64,000 nt of DNA, from contig NZ_JAMTCO010000005.1 in NCBI RefSeq assembly GCF_024171925.1, positions 462,170 through 526,169 of the forward strand, written 5' to 3'. The first letter of the stretch is position 1; each line of letters starts with the position of its first letter. Shown here piece after piece: positions 16,666 through 25,733 of the stretch. The notes below the pieces were generated by a model. That model was not told the origin of the DNA. It was given only the letters and a program-made list of their open reading frames with translations, and ran no database searches. The stretch comes from Actinokineospora diospyrosa. Its GTDB lineage: Bacteria; Actinomycetota; Actinomycetes; Mycobacteriales; Pseudonocardiaceae. Position numbers and translations under genes: made by a program.

Positions 16666-19320
16666 GTGGACAGGTCACACCGCAGGACAGCGGGCACCGC
16701 GCTCGACCAGGTGCTGCTCGGCCTGCGCGATACCGCCCCGGTGACCGCTGACGTGCTGTTGACCGAGCCGGGCGCGGCCATCCGCGCTGCCGCGGGCTGG
16801 ACCGAGGACACCCCCGACGTCGCCCTCCTGCGGCTGCGGACCGCCCTCGACGCGCTCGAGCCGCTGGCCGCGGCCGCCCTGCGCGCGGCTTGGGGGCTGG
16901 ATTCCGACAAGGAGACGACCCTGCAGGCGCGGCGCCTCGCTTTCACCGGCGGCCACCCCGATCTCGACGAGGCCGACTGCTCGCATCTTGAGGAGCAGGC
17001 GAGCCAAGAACTCGCCCTGCGGTTGATGGGCGGGCACTACTCCGCGGCTCCCGAACGGCTGCGCCGTCCGAGCGTGCCGGGTGGCTTCCTGGTCCGGGAG
17101 CACCGGGTGACCACGGTCTACGTCGACGGCAGGCTGGAAGGGCGTAGGCACCTGGTTGGGGGGTTCGCGGTCGACGCCAGCGCGCACTTCACCTACCGCG
17201 CTGCCGATGGCGCTCGACTGGCCAGAGTGGAGGACGCCACCGTCGTCGAGACCAGGCTGGTCGGCGGCGGCACGGAGTTCGTGCTGCGCCCCGGTCTCCA
17301 CCCGCCGGGACCCGGCCGCCGCCCACCGGTCGAGTTCACGTTCGTCGAGGCGCTGCCGAAACCGGTGCGGTTGCGGCGGTCCCGGCGGATGACCGACCGC
17401 TTCGACGTCCAACTCCCGGTGCTGCGGTTGACCCACCGCCTGGAGTTCCTCGGCGAGCCGCCGCGCGCCGTGCGGGTCGACGGCGCCAAGCGCGTGCTCT
17501 CCGAGCACACCGGCGCGTCGTTCGACTGGCGCGAGTCGGCGCAGGTCGAGCGGGTGGGCGTCGCGGGGACCTCGATCAGCACCACCTCGGTGTGGGGCCC
17601 GGTGCGCTGGCCCAGCCTGGCGCTGGCCGTGTTCTTCGCCCTCCCCGCCGTCCCCGACCTGCCGCTGCTGCTCGGCGATCTCGGTGACCTCGGGCTGGGG
17701 GTGTGGACCGGCGTCCAGGCCGTCTCGTTCTGCCTGGCGCTCGGCGCGCTGTTCGCCTACTTCCGCCGTCGCCACCAGCTGCGGTTCAAGTCCGGGCACG
17801 GCATCTTGACCCTGCGCCAGGTGCCGCCCTCGGCGATCGCTCCGCTGCAGGAGGCCGCGATCGACACGAAGCTGTGCTCGGCGGCGCAGGCGCTGATCTT
17901 CGCCCAGGGCGTCGTGCAGAGCAGGCAGCTGCGCCAGCGGTTGGTCGAGACCTACGAGCTCGACCAGCGCACCGTGCGGCAACGGGTATCGATCGACGTC
18001 GAGGTGCCGCGCAAGCTGCTGCCGCGCGAGGCGAACGGGCGCAAGCGCTTGACGTCGGTCTACTTCCCGGTGCTCATCCCGCGCAAGTCGAAGTTCCAGG
18101 ACGACTTCAGCGTCTACGGCGCCGATGGCGAGGCGCTGCACGTGCTGCCCTACCGGCAATACCTCCAACTCGCGGCGACCGTGTTGCGGCAACTGCTCAT
18201 GAGCGCCACGGGTGTCACCACGCCGCAGGCGTTGCCCGAGGCCGCGGTCGAGGCGGAACGCGCGGCGCTCACCCTCATGGTCGCCCGCCGCTCCGCCGAC
18301 GGGTTCGCCCCGGACATGGCCAAAGTGGACAACTGGGAGAGTCGGGTCCGCTTGCCCGCCAACGCCTCGCCCGCCCAGCAGAACGCGTTGCGGCTGGCGG
18401 TCGACTTCGTGCGGATGCTCACCTTCAACTACGCCATCGTCGTCCCGCTGCCGATCGACTGCCACGGCCGGGCGCTGGTGAAGTTCCAGCAGACCCTCGT
18501 CCCCGAGCTGAACCTGTCCTCGCGCAGGCAGCGGTTGGCACTGCTGCTCGGCGCCCGCCCCATCGACCTCACCTTCAGCATCGTCATGGCCAGCACCTGC
18601 CAGTCCTACCACCTGCGGGTCACCGGGACCGACGACCTCTACCTGGGCGACCAGAACCTCGTCGACAGCGCCGCCACCCTGCACGGCCAGGCCAAGCACG
18701 AGTACGTGCCGCCGCACGTGCGGTTCCGCAGGCGGCTGGGGCAGCCGCACGCGCACGTCTACACCCGGTTCTTCCCCGAGCCCGCCGAGGTCGTCACCGG
18801 CCCCCGCCAGCGCCGCTTCGAGCGGCCGAGCGTGCGGTTGAAGTTCTTCGAGACACCACCGGGTTCGCTGTTCCGGGCCGTGGTGTCGGCGCTGGCCTGC
18901 CTGGCGCTGGTCTGGATCGTCGGCGTGGTCAGCTCGCGGACCCCCGACGCGGACACCGACGCGCCCGCGTTCCTGCTGGTCTTCCCGGCGGTGGTCGGCG
19001 CCTGGCTCGGCTTCGACGCGGCCGGGCGGCGGCTGCTCGAAGGCACCCTCGCCGCCCGGATCAGCCTCAGCTGCACCGTCCTGATCTCCATCGTGAGCAC
19101 CGGGTTGTTCCTGGGGCACAAGGGGTTGGACGACGTCATCAGCTGGCACCGGCTGCCGGTCTCGGTGCTCTGGGTCAACGACTGGTCGTGGCTGGTCGCG
19201 GTGCTGTTGTCGGGGGCCAACGCCTTCGTCACCGCCGTGATCTACCTGCGCCGCACGGCCTTCTACTCCTACCTGGCGACCCGCGCCCAGGGGGAGGGCG
19301 AGGTGCTCGCCAATGGTTGA
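16666..19320 (+). CDS. large hypothetical membrane protein (884 aa)
   Basis: Not assigned to a known family. Start GTG 16666 lies ten bases after GGAGG. Residues ~1-100 are helical and Ala/Leu-rich (TALDQVLLGLRD...DVALLRLRTALDALEPLAAAALRAAWGL) and look like a small regulatory or effector-associated domain. A soluble region to ~310 is followed by two membrane helices (~312-365), a long cytoplasmic-like region (~370-730) and four C-terminal hydrophobic segments (~742-870). No Walker, kinase or protease motif is visible. It is followed by a 62-aa gene on the same strand and faces the VWA/substrate-binding operon, so it may belong with it. Confidence 0.7.
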   Translation: MDRSHRRTAGTALDQVLLGLRDTAPVTADVLLTEPGAAIRAAAGWTEDTPDVALLRLRTALDALEPLAAAALRAAWGLDSDKETTLQARRLAFTGGHPDLDEADCSHLEEQASQELALRLMGGHYSAAPERLRRPSVPGGFLVREHRVTTVYVDGRLEGRRHLVGGFAVDASAHFTYRAADGARLARVEDATVVETRLVGGGTEFVLRPGLHPPGPGRRPPVEFTFVEALPKPVRLRRSRRMTDRFDVQLPVLRLTHRLEFLGEPPRAVRVDGAKRVLSEHTGASFDWRESAQVERVGVAGTSISTTSVWGPVRWPSLALAVFFALPAVPDLPLLLGDLGDLGLGVWTGVQAVSFCLALGALFAYFRRRHQLRFKSGHGILTLRQVPPSAIAPLQEAAIDTKLCSAAQALIFAQGVVQSRQLRQRLVETYELDQRTVRQRVSIDVEVPRKLLPREANGRKRLTSVYFPVLIPRKSKFQDDFSVYGADGEALHVLPYRQYLQLAATVLRQLLMSATGVTTPQALPEAAVEAERAALTLMVARRSADGFAPDMAKVDNWESRVRLPANASPAQQNALRLAVDFVRMLTFNYAIVVPLPIDCHGRALVKFQQTLVPELNLSSRRQRLALLLGARPIDLTFSIVMASTCQSYHLRVTGTDDLYLGDQNLVDSAATLHGQAKHEYVPPHVRFRRRLGQPHAHVYTRFFPEPAEVVTGPRQRRFERPSVRLKFFETPPGSLFRAVVSALACLALVWIVGVVSSRTPDADTDAPAFLLVFPAVVGAWLGFDAAGRRLLEGTLAARISLSCTVLISIVSTGLFLGHKGLDDVISWHRLPVSVLWVNDWSWLVAVLLSGANAFVTAVIYLRRTAFYSYLATRAQGEGEVLANG

Positions 19321-19403
19321 GACCCGAGTACGCCGACACGACAGCGTCAACGAGACAGAGCCGATGAAGCGAGACGGTTGCCGACTGGACAGGGGACAGG
19401 GCG

Positions 19404-19592
19404 ATGGACTGGACGCGTGACCCGAACGGCGGGCAGGCCGAGCTCGCCCAGCCGCTGCCCGCCGCCGAGCCGGTGGGGTACCTGGTGCGCAACGACTTCG
19501 ACTGGCCGGTGTGGGTTTGCGGGTCGTTGAGCCTCGACGACGTGTTCGACATCGCCAGCGGGATGTACTTGGAAGGCGACAAGCGGCCCTAG
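19404..19592 (+). CDS. small hypothetical protein (62 aa)
   Basis: Short acidic protein (DWTRDPNGGQAEL...PVGYLVRNDFDWPVWVCGSLSLDDVFDIASGMYLEGD) with no signal peptide or membrane segment. ATG 19404 follows ACAGGGG. The composition is protein-like and the gene ends five bases before the convergent neighbour. It could be an accessory partner of the 884-aa membrane protein upstream; function unknown. Confidence 0.55.
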   Translation: MDWTRDPNGGQAELAQPLPAAEPVGYLVRNDFDWPVWVCGSLSLDDVFDIASGMYLEGDKRP

Positions 19593-19596
19593 GGCG

Positions 19597-20352
19597 TCAC
19601 TGGAAGATGGCGATGGGGCGGATCACCAGTTCCCCGGTCCCCGCCTTCCACGACTGGACCTTGCCCAGGCACCGCGCCTGGAACGGGCCGTCCGGGATCT
19701 CGTCGTCGCGCAAGCCGTCCTGGTGGCACTCGATGCGGACCTGCGGGCCCTCCTCGGGGTCGTCCGGGTCGCCGAAAGGGGCCAGCAACACCGTTCGGGA
19801 GCCGGACTGCTCGCTCACCCGGAACGACCCGCGCACCGAGACGTAGTCGTCGATCGCGCGCAGCCGCAGGGTTGCCGCGTCGCCGTTCACGCGGGTCAGC
19901 GCGGCGTTGCGGACGATCGTGCGCTTGCGCAGGTCGACGTGCACCACGCCGTCGGCGGCGCCCAGCACGTCGAGCAGGACGCCGATCACCGCGATCGGCT
20001 CCGCTGTGGTGATGTAGCGGCTGACCACCTCCCGCCCGCTGGTGCGGCCACCGTCCACACCGACGTCGCGGACCTTCAGGGCGATCTTGTGGTCGCGGTT
20101 CGTGCCAACGCGTTCCTCGACCTCCCTGCGCATCGCGTCGCCGTAGCCGCCGGAGAGGTAGAGGTCCATCACCGACTTCTCGTGCAGGTAGAACGTCAGC
20201 CCCGGGACCTCGCGCACCGGGGCGAAGCGCCGCCGCGACCGCCACGCCCACGCCAGCGCCCCCACCGCCACCACGATCGCCACCGCCGTGGCCGCCCACA
20301 CCAGCGCCCACGGCCACCACACCGACCACCACAGAGCCCTATCGACAGCCAC
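19597..20352 (-). CDS. single-span membrane protein, third gene of the VWA operon
   Basis: A 251-aa protein with an N-terminal membrane helix (ALVWAATAVAIVVAVGALAWAW, ~residues 16-37) followed by RSRRR and a soluble, presumably cytoplasmic, region rich in beta strands (VREVPGLTFYLHEKSVMDLYL, ...EVVSRYITTAEPIAVIGVLLDVL...). The family is not recognised with confidence. GTG 20352 lies 14 bases inside the end of the preceding gene, so the three genes 23082 to 19597 form one operon. Confidence 0.68.
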   Translation of the reverse strand: MAVDRALWWSVWWPWALVWAATAVAIVVAVGALAWAWRSRRRFAPVREVPGLTFYLHEKSVMDLYLSGGYGDAMRREVEERVGTNRDHKIALKVRDVGVDGGRTSGREVVSRYITTAEPIAVIGVLLDVLGAADGVVHVDLRKRTIVRNAALTRVNGDAATLRLRAIDDYVSVRGSFRVSEQSGSRTVLLAPFGDPDDPEEGPQVRIECHQDGLRDDEIPDGPFQARCLGKVQSWKAGTGELVIRPIAIFQ

Positions 20353-21841
20353 GGATCTCCCTCACCGCCGCCTCCAGCGCCGCCTCGGTGGCCTCGACCA
20401 CCCGCCCGCCGGTCGACCGGGCGACCTCGCCCAACTCCACCGGATCCGCCTCGCCCAACGCGATCGCGTACGTCGGCACCGGCCGCGCCCCCGCCCCCAG
20501 GAACTGCGCCGCGCTGATGCCCGCGTTGTTCTCCCCGTCGGTCATCAGCACCACCGACGCGTCGCCGCGCACCGACCGGTAGCCCTGCTCCAGTGCCGAC
20601 CAGATCGCCGTCCCCGTCCCGTCGGCCGGTGCGGCGACCACCCCGGCTAAGGAGTCCACATCGGACTGTCCAGCGACCGTGACCTCGTGCTGCTGCAACA
20701 CCGTCCCGGCGAAGCGCAGCACGGTGATCGTCTCCCCGACGTGGAACCGGGCGAACCCCCCGGTCCCGGTCCCGCTCAACGCCGCGAACGCCGCGCGCAG
20801 CCGGTCCACCCGCGGACCGGCCATCGACGCGGAGAAGTCCAGCACGAACACCACCTGGTGCGCGCCGCCCGAGGTCAACCTCCGGTACGCGGTCAGCAGC
20901 GCGTCCAGAACCTCTTGCCGGTCCGGGAAGTACAGCGCGTTGCCGATCGGCGCCCGCAACCGCTGCGGCCGCTCCACGCCGGGGTCGGCAGCCCGCCGCG
21001 CCGTGTGGTCCATGATCCAGCGCTGCGCCCGCTCACCCTGCAACCACGCGGTGGCCCGCTGGTAGCCCTCGCGCCGCGCCGGGTCGAGCAGGATCAGCGG
21101 GAAGCGCGACAGCATCATCCCGTCCCGCGGGTAGATGATCTCCAGTGGCTCGCGCAGCCGCCCGCTCGCGTTGAGCGCCAACAGGGTCGACTCGTGCTCG
21201 ACCACCGCGTCCACTTCGGACTGGCGGGCGGTGAACTGGGTGAGCAGCTCCGCGCTCGTGCGCGGCCGCAACACCTGCCCGGCCAGGAACCCGCCCAGCG
21301 CGACGCAGCTGACCTGCTCGGCGGTCAGCGCCGCACCGGTGCCCGCCGCCGCGGTCGCCACCCCGACCAGCGCCGCCAGCCCGGAGCCCGACCCGCTCGG
21401 ATCGGTCATCCCGAACCGCAGTTCACCCGCGGCCGCGCGGTCGGCCACATCGGCCCACGACGGCTCGCCCCCGCCCGCCACCGCGCGCAACCGCGCCGCC
21501 GCCGCCGGGCGCGCCCCGACCACCAGCGGCGAGGCCATCACCGTGGTCGAGGTCGGCAGCGCGTTGCCCCGGCCCGCGGCCTTCTCCCGCAGGTGCAGGA
21601 ACCGGTCGGTCACCGGCCAGGCCAGGTCGTGCCGGTACTTCCCCGAAGCCAGTTCGGTCTCCGGGTCGTCGACGTACTCCAGCGCCAACTCGACCCCGGT
21701 CTCCCGGCGCAGGTCCGCCAGCAGCGGCTCCAGGTCCGCCAGCTCCCGGTCGGCCAGCACGGTCAGCCGGATCTCCTCCTGCCGGCCCGCCACGCAGCCC
21801 GCGAGCACCGCCAGCAGGACCAGCAGCGCCGCGGCCCTCAC
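20339..21841 (-). CDS. substrate-binding plus VWA-domain lipoprotein
   Basis: A 500-aa predicted lipoprotein: hydrophobic ALLVLLAVLAGC with lipobox LAGC near residue 15. Residues ~20-310 resemble periplasmic substrate-binding proteins (EIRLTVLADRELADLEPLL..., later WLQGERAQRWIM). Residues ~330-500 are a von Willebrand A domain with an intact MIDAS motif DFSAS and a second conserved LMTDGENN. Start GTG 21841 overlaps the upstream stop (GTGA). Binding-protein/VWA fusions occur in actinobacteria without an assigned role; metal-dependent protein contact outside the cell is the likely activity (inference). Confidence 0.82.
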   Translation of the reverse strand: MRAAALLVLLAVLAGCVAGRQEEIRLTVLADRELADLEPLLADLRRETGVELALEYVDDPETELASGKYRHDLAWPVTDRFLHLREKAAGRGNALPTSTTVMASPLVVGARPAAAARLRAVAGGGEPSWADVADRAAAGELRFGMTDPSGSGSGLAALVGVATAAAGTGAALTAEQVSCVALGGFLAGQVLRPRTSAELLTQFTARQSEVDAVVEHESTLLALNASGRLREPLEIIYPRDGMMLSRFPLILLDPARREGYQRATAWLQGERAQRWIMDHTARRAADPGVERPQRLRAPIGNALYFPDRQEVLDALLTAYRRLTSGGAHQVVFVLDFSASMAGPRVDRLRAAFAALSGTGTGGFARFHVGETITVLRFAGTVLQQHEVTVAGQSDVDSLAGVVAAPADGTGTAIWSALEQGYRSVRGDASVVLMTDGENNAGISAAQFLGAGARPVPTYAIALGEADPVELGEVARSTGGRVVEATEAALEAAVREIRGCR

Positions 21842-23082
21842 CGGCACTCGCCGACTTCGGTGATCATCTTCTCCAGCAGCGGCAGCGACGGCAGGAACGT
21901 CTCGGTGTCGCCCACCCCGGAACTGGGCACCGGCAGCCCGCGCGCGGTGAGGAACTCGGCGAACTGGCCGGTGGTCAGCGTGTCGTCCGCCTCGAACACC
22001 CGGAACCCCAGCTCCAGCGCCCGCCTGCGCAGGGCGGGGTCGTTCTGGATGAGCTCGCCGAGCCGCTCGCCGTTGGGCGTCAGCGCCAGGAACTCCGGCA
22101 CCGTCTGCAGCTGCGCGGCGGGGTAGAGCAGCACCCTGCGCTCGTCGAGCTTGCCGGTCTGCTCCAGCGTGCGCAGCTGGTGGGCGAGGAACTGGTGCTC
22201 GTAGATCACCGCGATCGGCGCGAGGCCCTGCCCGTCCGGGGCGAGGTAGCTGCGGGACATGTCGTCGCCGGGCAGCCCCTGCGCGGTCAGCAGCGGCTTG
22301 ATCTTCTTGGCCAGGGCGAGCGCGTCGGCCTCGGTCTGCGGGATCACGTTGTTGTTGGCCACGAACGCGACCAGGCCCAGGTAGGTGGCCGAGGAGTTCG
22401 ACGAGCACAGGTCCGAGGTCTGCGCGAGCACCCGGTTGCTGTTGTTGAGCTTGAGCCGCGGGGTGGCCAGGTCGTTCCAGGTCTTGCCGTCCTCGACCAG
22501 CCCGATGAACCGCTCCATCGGCATGTCGAAGTACAGGTGCGGGTCGCCGACCGGCTGGGGCGCGGCCACCGCGGTCGGGGTGCCACCGCGGTCCGCGGGG
22601 TCCTCCCGGGGCGTGGTCAGCACGCCCGCGTACTCGCGGTAGGTGGCCAGCACGATGGGGGAGAAGAACGGCTTGTAGACCTTCGCGGGCCGGTGCCCCG
22701 ACTGCGCCAGCCGCTGCTTGATCAGCAGGGCCGCGGGCTGCCCCGAGGGGAACACGAAGTCGTAGGCGTCGATCGAGTTGACCGCGATGTCGCGCGAGCC
22801 CGCCCGGTCCAGCGACACCTGGATGCCGTGCGCCATCAGGATCCGGCGCACCTCGGCGTCGGCGAAGAACTCCGACTTCGACGCCAGCCTGCCGCTGACC
22901 ACGACCACCTCGCGCAGCGGCAGCGCCATGACCCCGCCCGCGAACAGCGCGATCGCGCCGACCACCGCGACCAGCGCGGACGGCAGGAACACGCCGAGAA
23001 AGCGTTTGCGCCGGAAGATCGACCGCGGCGGCTCGACCACGGTGAACTCCGGCTCGACCACACCCCCCGGGTTGATGGTCAC
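21838..23082 (-). CDS. membrane-anchored substrate-binding-like protein, first gene of the VWA operon
   Basis: A 414-aa protein: ~28-residue cytoplasmic tail (RSIFRRKRF), one membrane helix (~residues 29-56, ALVAVVGAIALFAGGVMALPL), and an extracellular domain with solute-binding features (FADAEVRRILMAHGIQVSLD, SIDAYDFVFPSGQPA, ...LYFDMPMERFIGLVEDGKTWNDL). GTG 23082 is preceded by GGAGGGGG. Directly coupled to the substrate-binding/VWA gene downstream. No transporter permease or ATPase accompanies it, so solute import is unlikely; sensing or envelope assembly are alternatives. Confidence 0.75.
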   Translation of the reverse strand: MTINPGGVVEPEFTVVEPPRSIFRRKRFLGVFLPSALVAVVGAIALFAGGVMALPLREVVVVSGRLASKSEFFADAEVRRILMAHGIQVSLDRAGSRDIAVNSIDAYDFVFPSGQPAALLIKQRLAQSGHRPAKVYKPFFSPIVLATYREYAGVLTTPREDPADRGGTPTAVAAPQPVGDPHLYFDMPMERFIGLVEDGKTWNDLATPRLKLNNSNRVLAQTSDLCSSNSSATYLGLVAFVANNNVIPQTEADALALAKKIKPLLTAQGLPGDDMSRSYLAPDGQGLAPIAVIYEHQFLAHQLRTLEQTGKLDERRVLLYPAAQLQTVPEFLALTPNGERLGELIQNDPALRRRALELGFRVFEADDTLTTGQFAEFLTARGLPVPSSGVGDTETFLPSLPLLEKMITEVGECR

Positions 23083-23145
23083 CGACCCCCTCCGCCCGCA
23101 GGCAACCTTCCCACCCGGGTAATCGCTCGAACACCACCGGCGATT

Positions 23146-23192
23146 ACGCCCGCGGCGGCCGATCTTCGAACGAGATCGGCCGCCGCGGGCGT
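23146..23192. terminator. 20-bp hairpin terminator after the DedA gene
   Basis: Bases 23146-23165 (ACGCCCGCGGCGG...) pair perfectly with 23173-23192 around a seven-base loop. It lies after the stop of the DedA gene and before the next gene on the same strand, separating the two transcripts. Confidence 0.82.
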
Positions 23193-23208
23193 GTCCTGGA
23201 GTGGGGGA

Positions 23209-23907
23209 TCAGACCCGCTCGAGCTCCGGGTCGTCGTCCGGGCGGCGCTCGACGGTCTTGGTCGGCACGACCAGCGTCAGCGCCTCGGCCGCCTTCTTGG
23301 CCTTCTTCCGCTTGCTGAGCACGACCTTGACCACCACGACGAGCACGACCGCGCCGAGCAGGATCGCCGCGCCGCCGCTGAGGTAGGACTCCAGCCGGTG
23401 CGCCGCCTCACCGAGGGCCGCGCCGATGCTGATGTGGACCGCCGACCAGCACGCCGCGCCCGCGACCACGGCGGGCAGGAACTTGCGGTACGGCAGGTTC
23501 GAGGTGCCCGCGGCCGCCGGGGTCAGCGTCCGCACCACCGGCATGAACCGGGCGAAGAACACCGCCCACGCGCCGCGGCGGCGCAGGATGTCGGTGGCCT
23601 TGTCCCAACCGTCCACCCCGTACTTCTGGATCAACTTGGTGTCGCGCAGCTTCACCCCGTACTTGCGGCCGATGAAGTAGCCGATGGAGTCACCGATCCC
23701 GGCGCACACCGTCACCACGGCCCACAGGATCAGGAACCGCGGCACGCTGTTGACCGTGGTGGCCGCGATCAGCAGGCCACCCTCACCGGGGGCGATGAAC
23801 CCGAGGCCGATGGTGCACTCGGCGAGCACGAGGCCGCCGGTCGCGGCAACCAGGGCGGGCTGCGGCAGCGCCTGCAGCCACTCCAGGACGTCGGTCAGCA
23901 AGGCCAC
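23209..23907 (-). CDS. DedA family membrane protein
   Basis: A 232-aa DedA/SNARE-associated (VTT) protein. Family motifs: LAECTIGLGFIAPGEGGLL, GDSIGYFIGRKYG, and FFARFMPVVRTLTPAAAGTSNLPYRKF with the conserved R residues; four to five hydrophobic segments and a Lys-rich C-terminal tail (SKRKKAKKAA). DedA proteins are proton-dependent and include phospholipid (undecaprenyl-phosphate or PE) flippases; which applies here is not decidable. GTG 23907 follows GGAGGGAAC; the upstream open frame is unrelated. Confidence 0.88.
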   Translation of the reverse strand: MALLTDVLEWLQALPQPALVAATGGLVLAECTIGLGFIAPGEGGLLIAATTVNSVPRFLILWAVVTVCAGIGDSIGYFIGRKYGVKLRDTKLIQKYGVDGWDKATDILRRRGAWAVFFARFMPVVRTLTPAAAGTSNLPYRKFLPAVVAGAACWSAVHISIGAALGEAAHRLESYLSGGAAILLGAVVLVVVVKVVLSKRKKAKKAAEALTLVVPTKTVERRPDDDPELERV

Positions 23908-24237
23908 GGGTCGGGTTCCCTCCACCAGCGGGCACCAGGCTCTCCGGTGCCGATCCTCCCGCGCGGCGGCCCCCACCGGCCGCGCTCGGGACATGGGACG
24001 CACCGCACCGGCGCTGGGTTGCCACCGGGGGGTGCTCGTCCGCACTCAGTCTTTCGTCCGGGGGGAGCGTGACATAACCGGGATGGCCCGGAGATCGGTC
24101 TGGGTGTCGAGGTGCGGGTCATACCTGGGGTGGACTGGGGGTCGGCCTCGTCGCCTGGCGGCGAGCTCGGCTGCCCGGGCGGACGGCCTCGTTGCCTAGC
24201 GGCAAGCTCGGCGTCCGATCCGCGGCAATGCGACGAG
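23908..24237. other. Gene-free flank left of repeat A2
   Basis: No gene is supported. At about 24148-24215 the motif CTCGTTGCCTAGCGGCAAGCT appears twice in slightly different form, with a small hairpin, matching the left flank of A1 near 1775-1840; the flank therefore belongs to the A-type repeat unit. Confidence 0.55.
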
Positions 24238-24379
24238 CTCGATGGGGCGAACTTGTTTTGCGTGGGGCCCCTACGACACCCGTGGCAGGACCGCAAAGCA
24301 GGGGCCGAAAAGACTGGCCCTGCCGCGAACGACGCTACGGGTGTCGTCCCCCCACGCAAAACAAGTCCGCCCCATCGAG
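24238..24379. repeat. Repeat family A, copy A2
   Basis: Inverted repeat with 27-base arms at 24238-24264 and 24353-24379 (one A/C mismatch). Compared with A1 the arms read TTGTTTTGCGTG instead of TTCCTTTGCGCG, and the opposite arm carries the matching changes, so pairing is kept. The central part, including ACGACACCCGT/ACGGGTGTCGT, is nearly identical to A1. Confidence 0.9.
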
Positions 24380-24650
24380 CCGGCTTGGCACCAGCGAGTC
24401 CGACTGTCCAGGTGCTGGGTTGGCAGGGCCGACGAGAGCGGGCTGGGCTGACACCGGCCGTTCCGAGTGTCCACGGGCTGGCCAGGTGGGTTGGGGCGGA
24501 CCTGACGGGGGGCGAGATGGCACCGTCGGGTCCGAGTGTCCAGGCGCTGAGCGGGTGGGTTGGGCGGACCGGCGGAAGCCGGGCTGGCGTCGCTGGGTTC
24601 GAGTGTCCAGGGGCCGGTTTGTGCCCAGGCCTGGTCTTGACGGCAGCTGG
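24380..24650. repeat. Four degenerate ~67-bp direct repeats right of A2
   Basis: Units begin at about 24383, 24450, 24517 and 24583, each with GGCACC or a near variant, a TCCGAGTGTCCAGG-like block and GGTGGGTTGGGGCGGACC. Units differ by 20-30% by eye. Long ORFs through here on both strands have no coherent protein and are treated as repeat artefacts. Confidence 0.75.
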
Positions 24651-24714
24651 GGTGGCGCCGGTGTGGTCCGAAGGGGCAGTGGCCGGCTTGGACGGTCGGT
24701 GTGGAGGGGGGTGG

Positions 24715-25716
24715 TCAGCGCTTGAGGAGGGCGCTGATCTCCTGGCTCGACTCGCCTGCTTCGGCGAGGTGGCGCAGGTTCTCCGGGACCTGCTGGCCCC
24801 GGTGCTCCACGGCCTGGGTGAACAGGCGGCCTGCTCGGTAGGAGGATCGCACCAGGGGACCGGCCATGACACCGGCGAAGCCGAGGGATTCGGCGGTCTC
24901 CTTGTGCGCGAGGAACTCCTCGGGCTTGACCCAGCGGTCGACCGGGTGGTGGCGGACGCTGGGGCGCAGGTACTGGGTGATGGTGATGATGTCGCAGCCC
25001 GCTTCGTGCAGGTCGGACAGTGCTTCGGTGACCTCGTCGGGGGTCTCGCCCATGCCGAGGATCAGGTTCGACTTGGTCACCAGGCCGTAGTCGCGGGCGG
25101 CGGTGATGACCGAGAGTGAGCGGTCGTAGCGGAACGCCGGGCGGATCCGCTTGAAGATGCGGGGCACCGTCTCCAGGTTGTGCGCGAGCACCTGCGGGCG
25201 CGAGCCGAACACCTCGGCCAGCTGGTCGGGCTCGGCGTTGAAGTCGGGGATGAGCAGTTCCACACCGGTGCCCGGGTTGAGCGCGTGGATCTGGCGGACC
25301 GTCTCGGCGTAGAGCCAGGCGCCGCCGTCGGCCAGGTCGTCGCGGGCCACGCCGGTGATCGTGGAGTAGCGCAGGCCCATCGCCTGGACCGACTCGGCCA
25401 CTCGGCGCGGTTCGTCGCGGTCGAGGTCGGCTGGCTTGCCGGTGTCGATCTGGCAGAAGTCGCAGCGGCGGGTGCACTGCTCGCCGCCGATCAGGAAGGT
25501 GGCCTCGCGGTCTTCCCAGCACTCGTAGATGTTGGGACAGCCCGCTTCCTCGCACACCGTGTGCAGGCCCTCGCGCTTGACCAGACCCTTGAGCTCGCGG
25601 TACTCCGGGCCCATCTTGGCCCGGGTCTTGATCCACGAGGGCTTCTTCTCGATCGGTGTCTGGCTGTTGCGCACTTCCAGGCGCAGCATCTTCCGACCCT
25701 CAGGCGCGACTGTCAC
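24715..25716 (-). CDS. lipA: lipoyl synthase
   Basis: Radical-SAM enzyme inserting two sulfurs into octanoyl groups on E2 and GcvH lipoyl domains. 333 aa with both cluster motifs: auxiliary [11 protein letters not shown] with the earlier Cys ([12 protein letters not shown]) and the radical [18 protein letters not shown]; the C-terminal RSSYRAG supplies the serine ligand. GTG 25714-25716 is the start ([16 protein letters not shown]). The E2 substrate and LipB are encoded at 34.4 and 32.0 kb. Confident assignment. Confidence 0.97.
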   Translation of the reverse strand: MTVAPEGRKMLRLEVRNSQTPIEKKPSWIKTRAKMGPEYRELKGLVKREGLHTVCEEAGCPNIYECWEDREATFLIGGEQCTRRCDFCQIDTGKPADLDRDEPRRVAESVQAMGLRYSTITGVARDDLADGGAWLYAETVRQIHALNPGTGVELLIPDFNAEPDQLAEVFGSRPQVLAHNLETVPRIFKRIRPAFRYDRSLSVITAARDYGLVTKSNLILGMGETPDEVTEALSDLHEAGCDIITITQYLRPSVRHHPVDRWVKPEEFLAHKETAESLGFAGVMAGPLVRSSYRAGRLFTQAVEHRGQQVPENLRHLAEAGESSQEISALLKR

Positions 25717-25733
25717 ACGGCCAGGTTACGCCT

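Noticed and set aside
24112..25119. Long plus-strand ORF through repeat A2 and the antisense of lipA
   Set aside because: It starts in the repeat and reads the antisense of lipA; the translation is Arg/Gly/Ala-rich with no motif.
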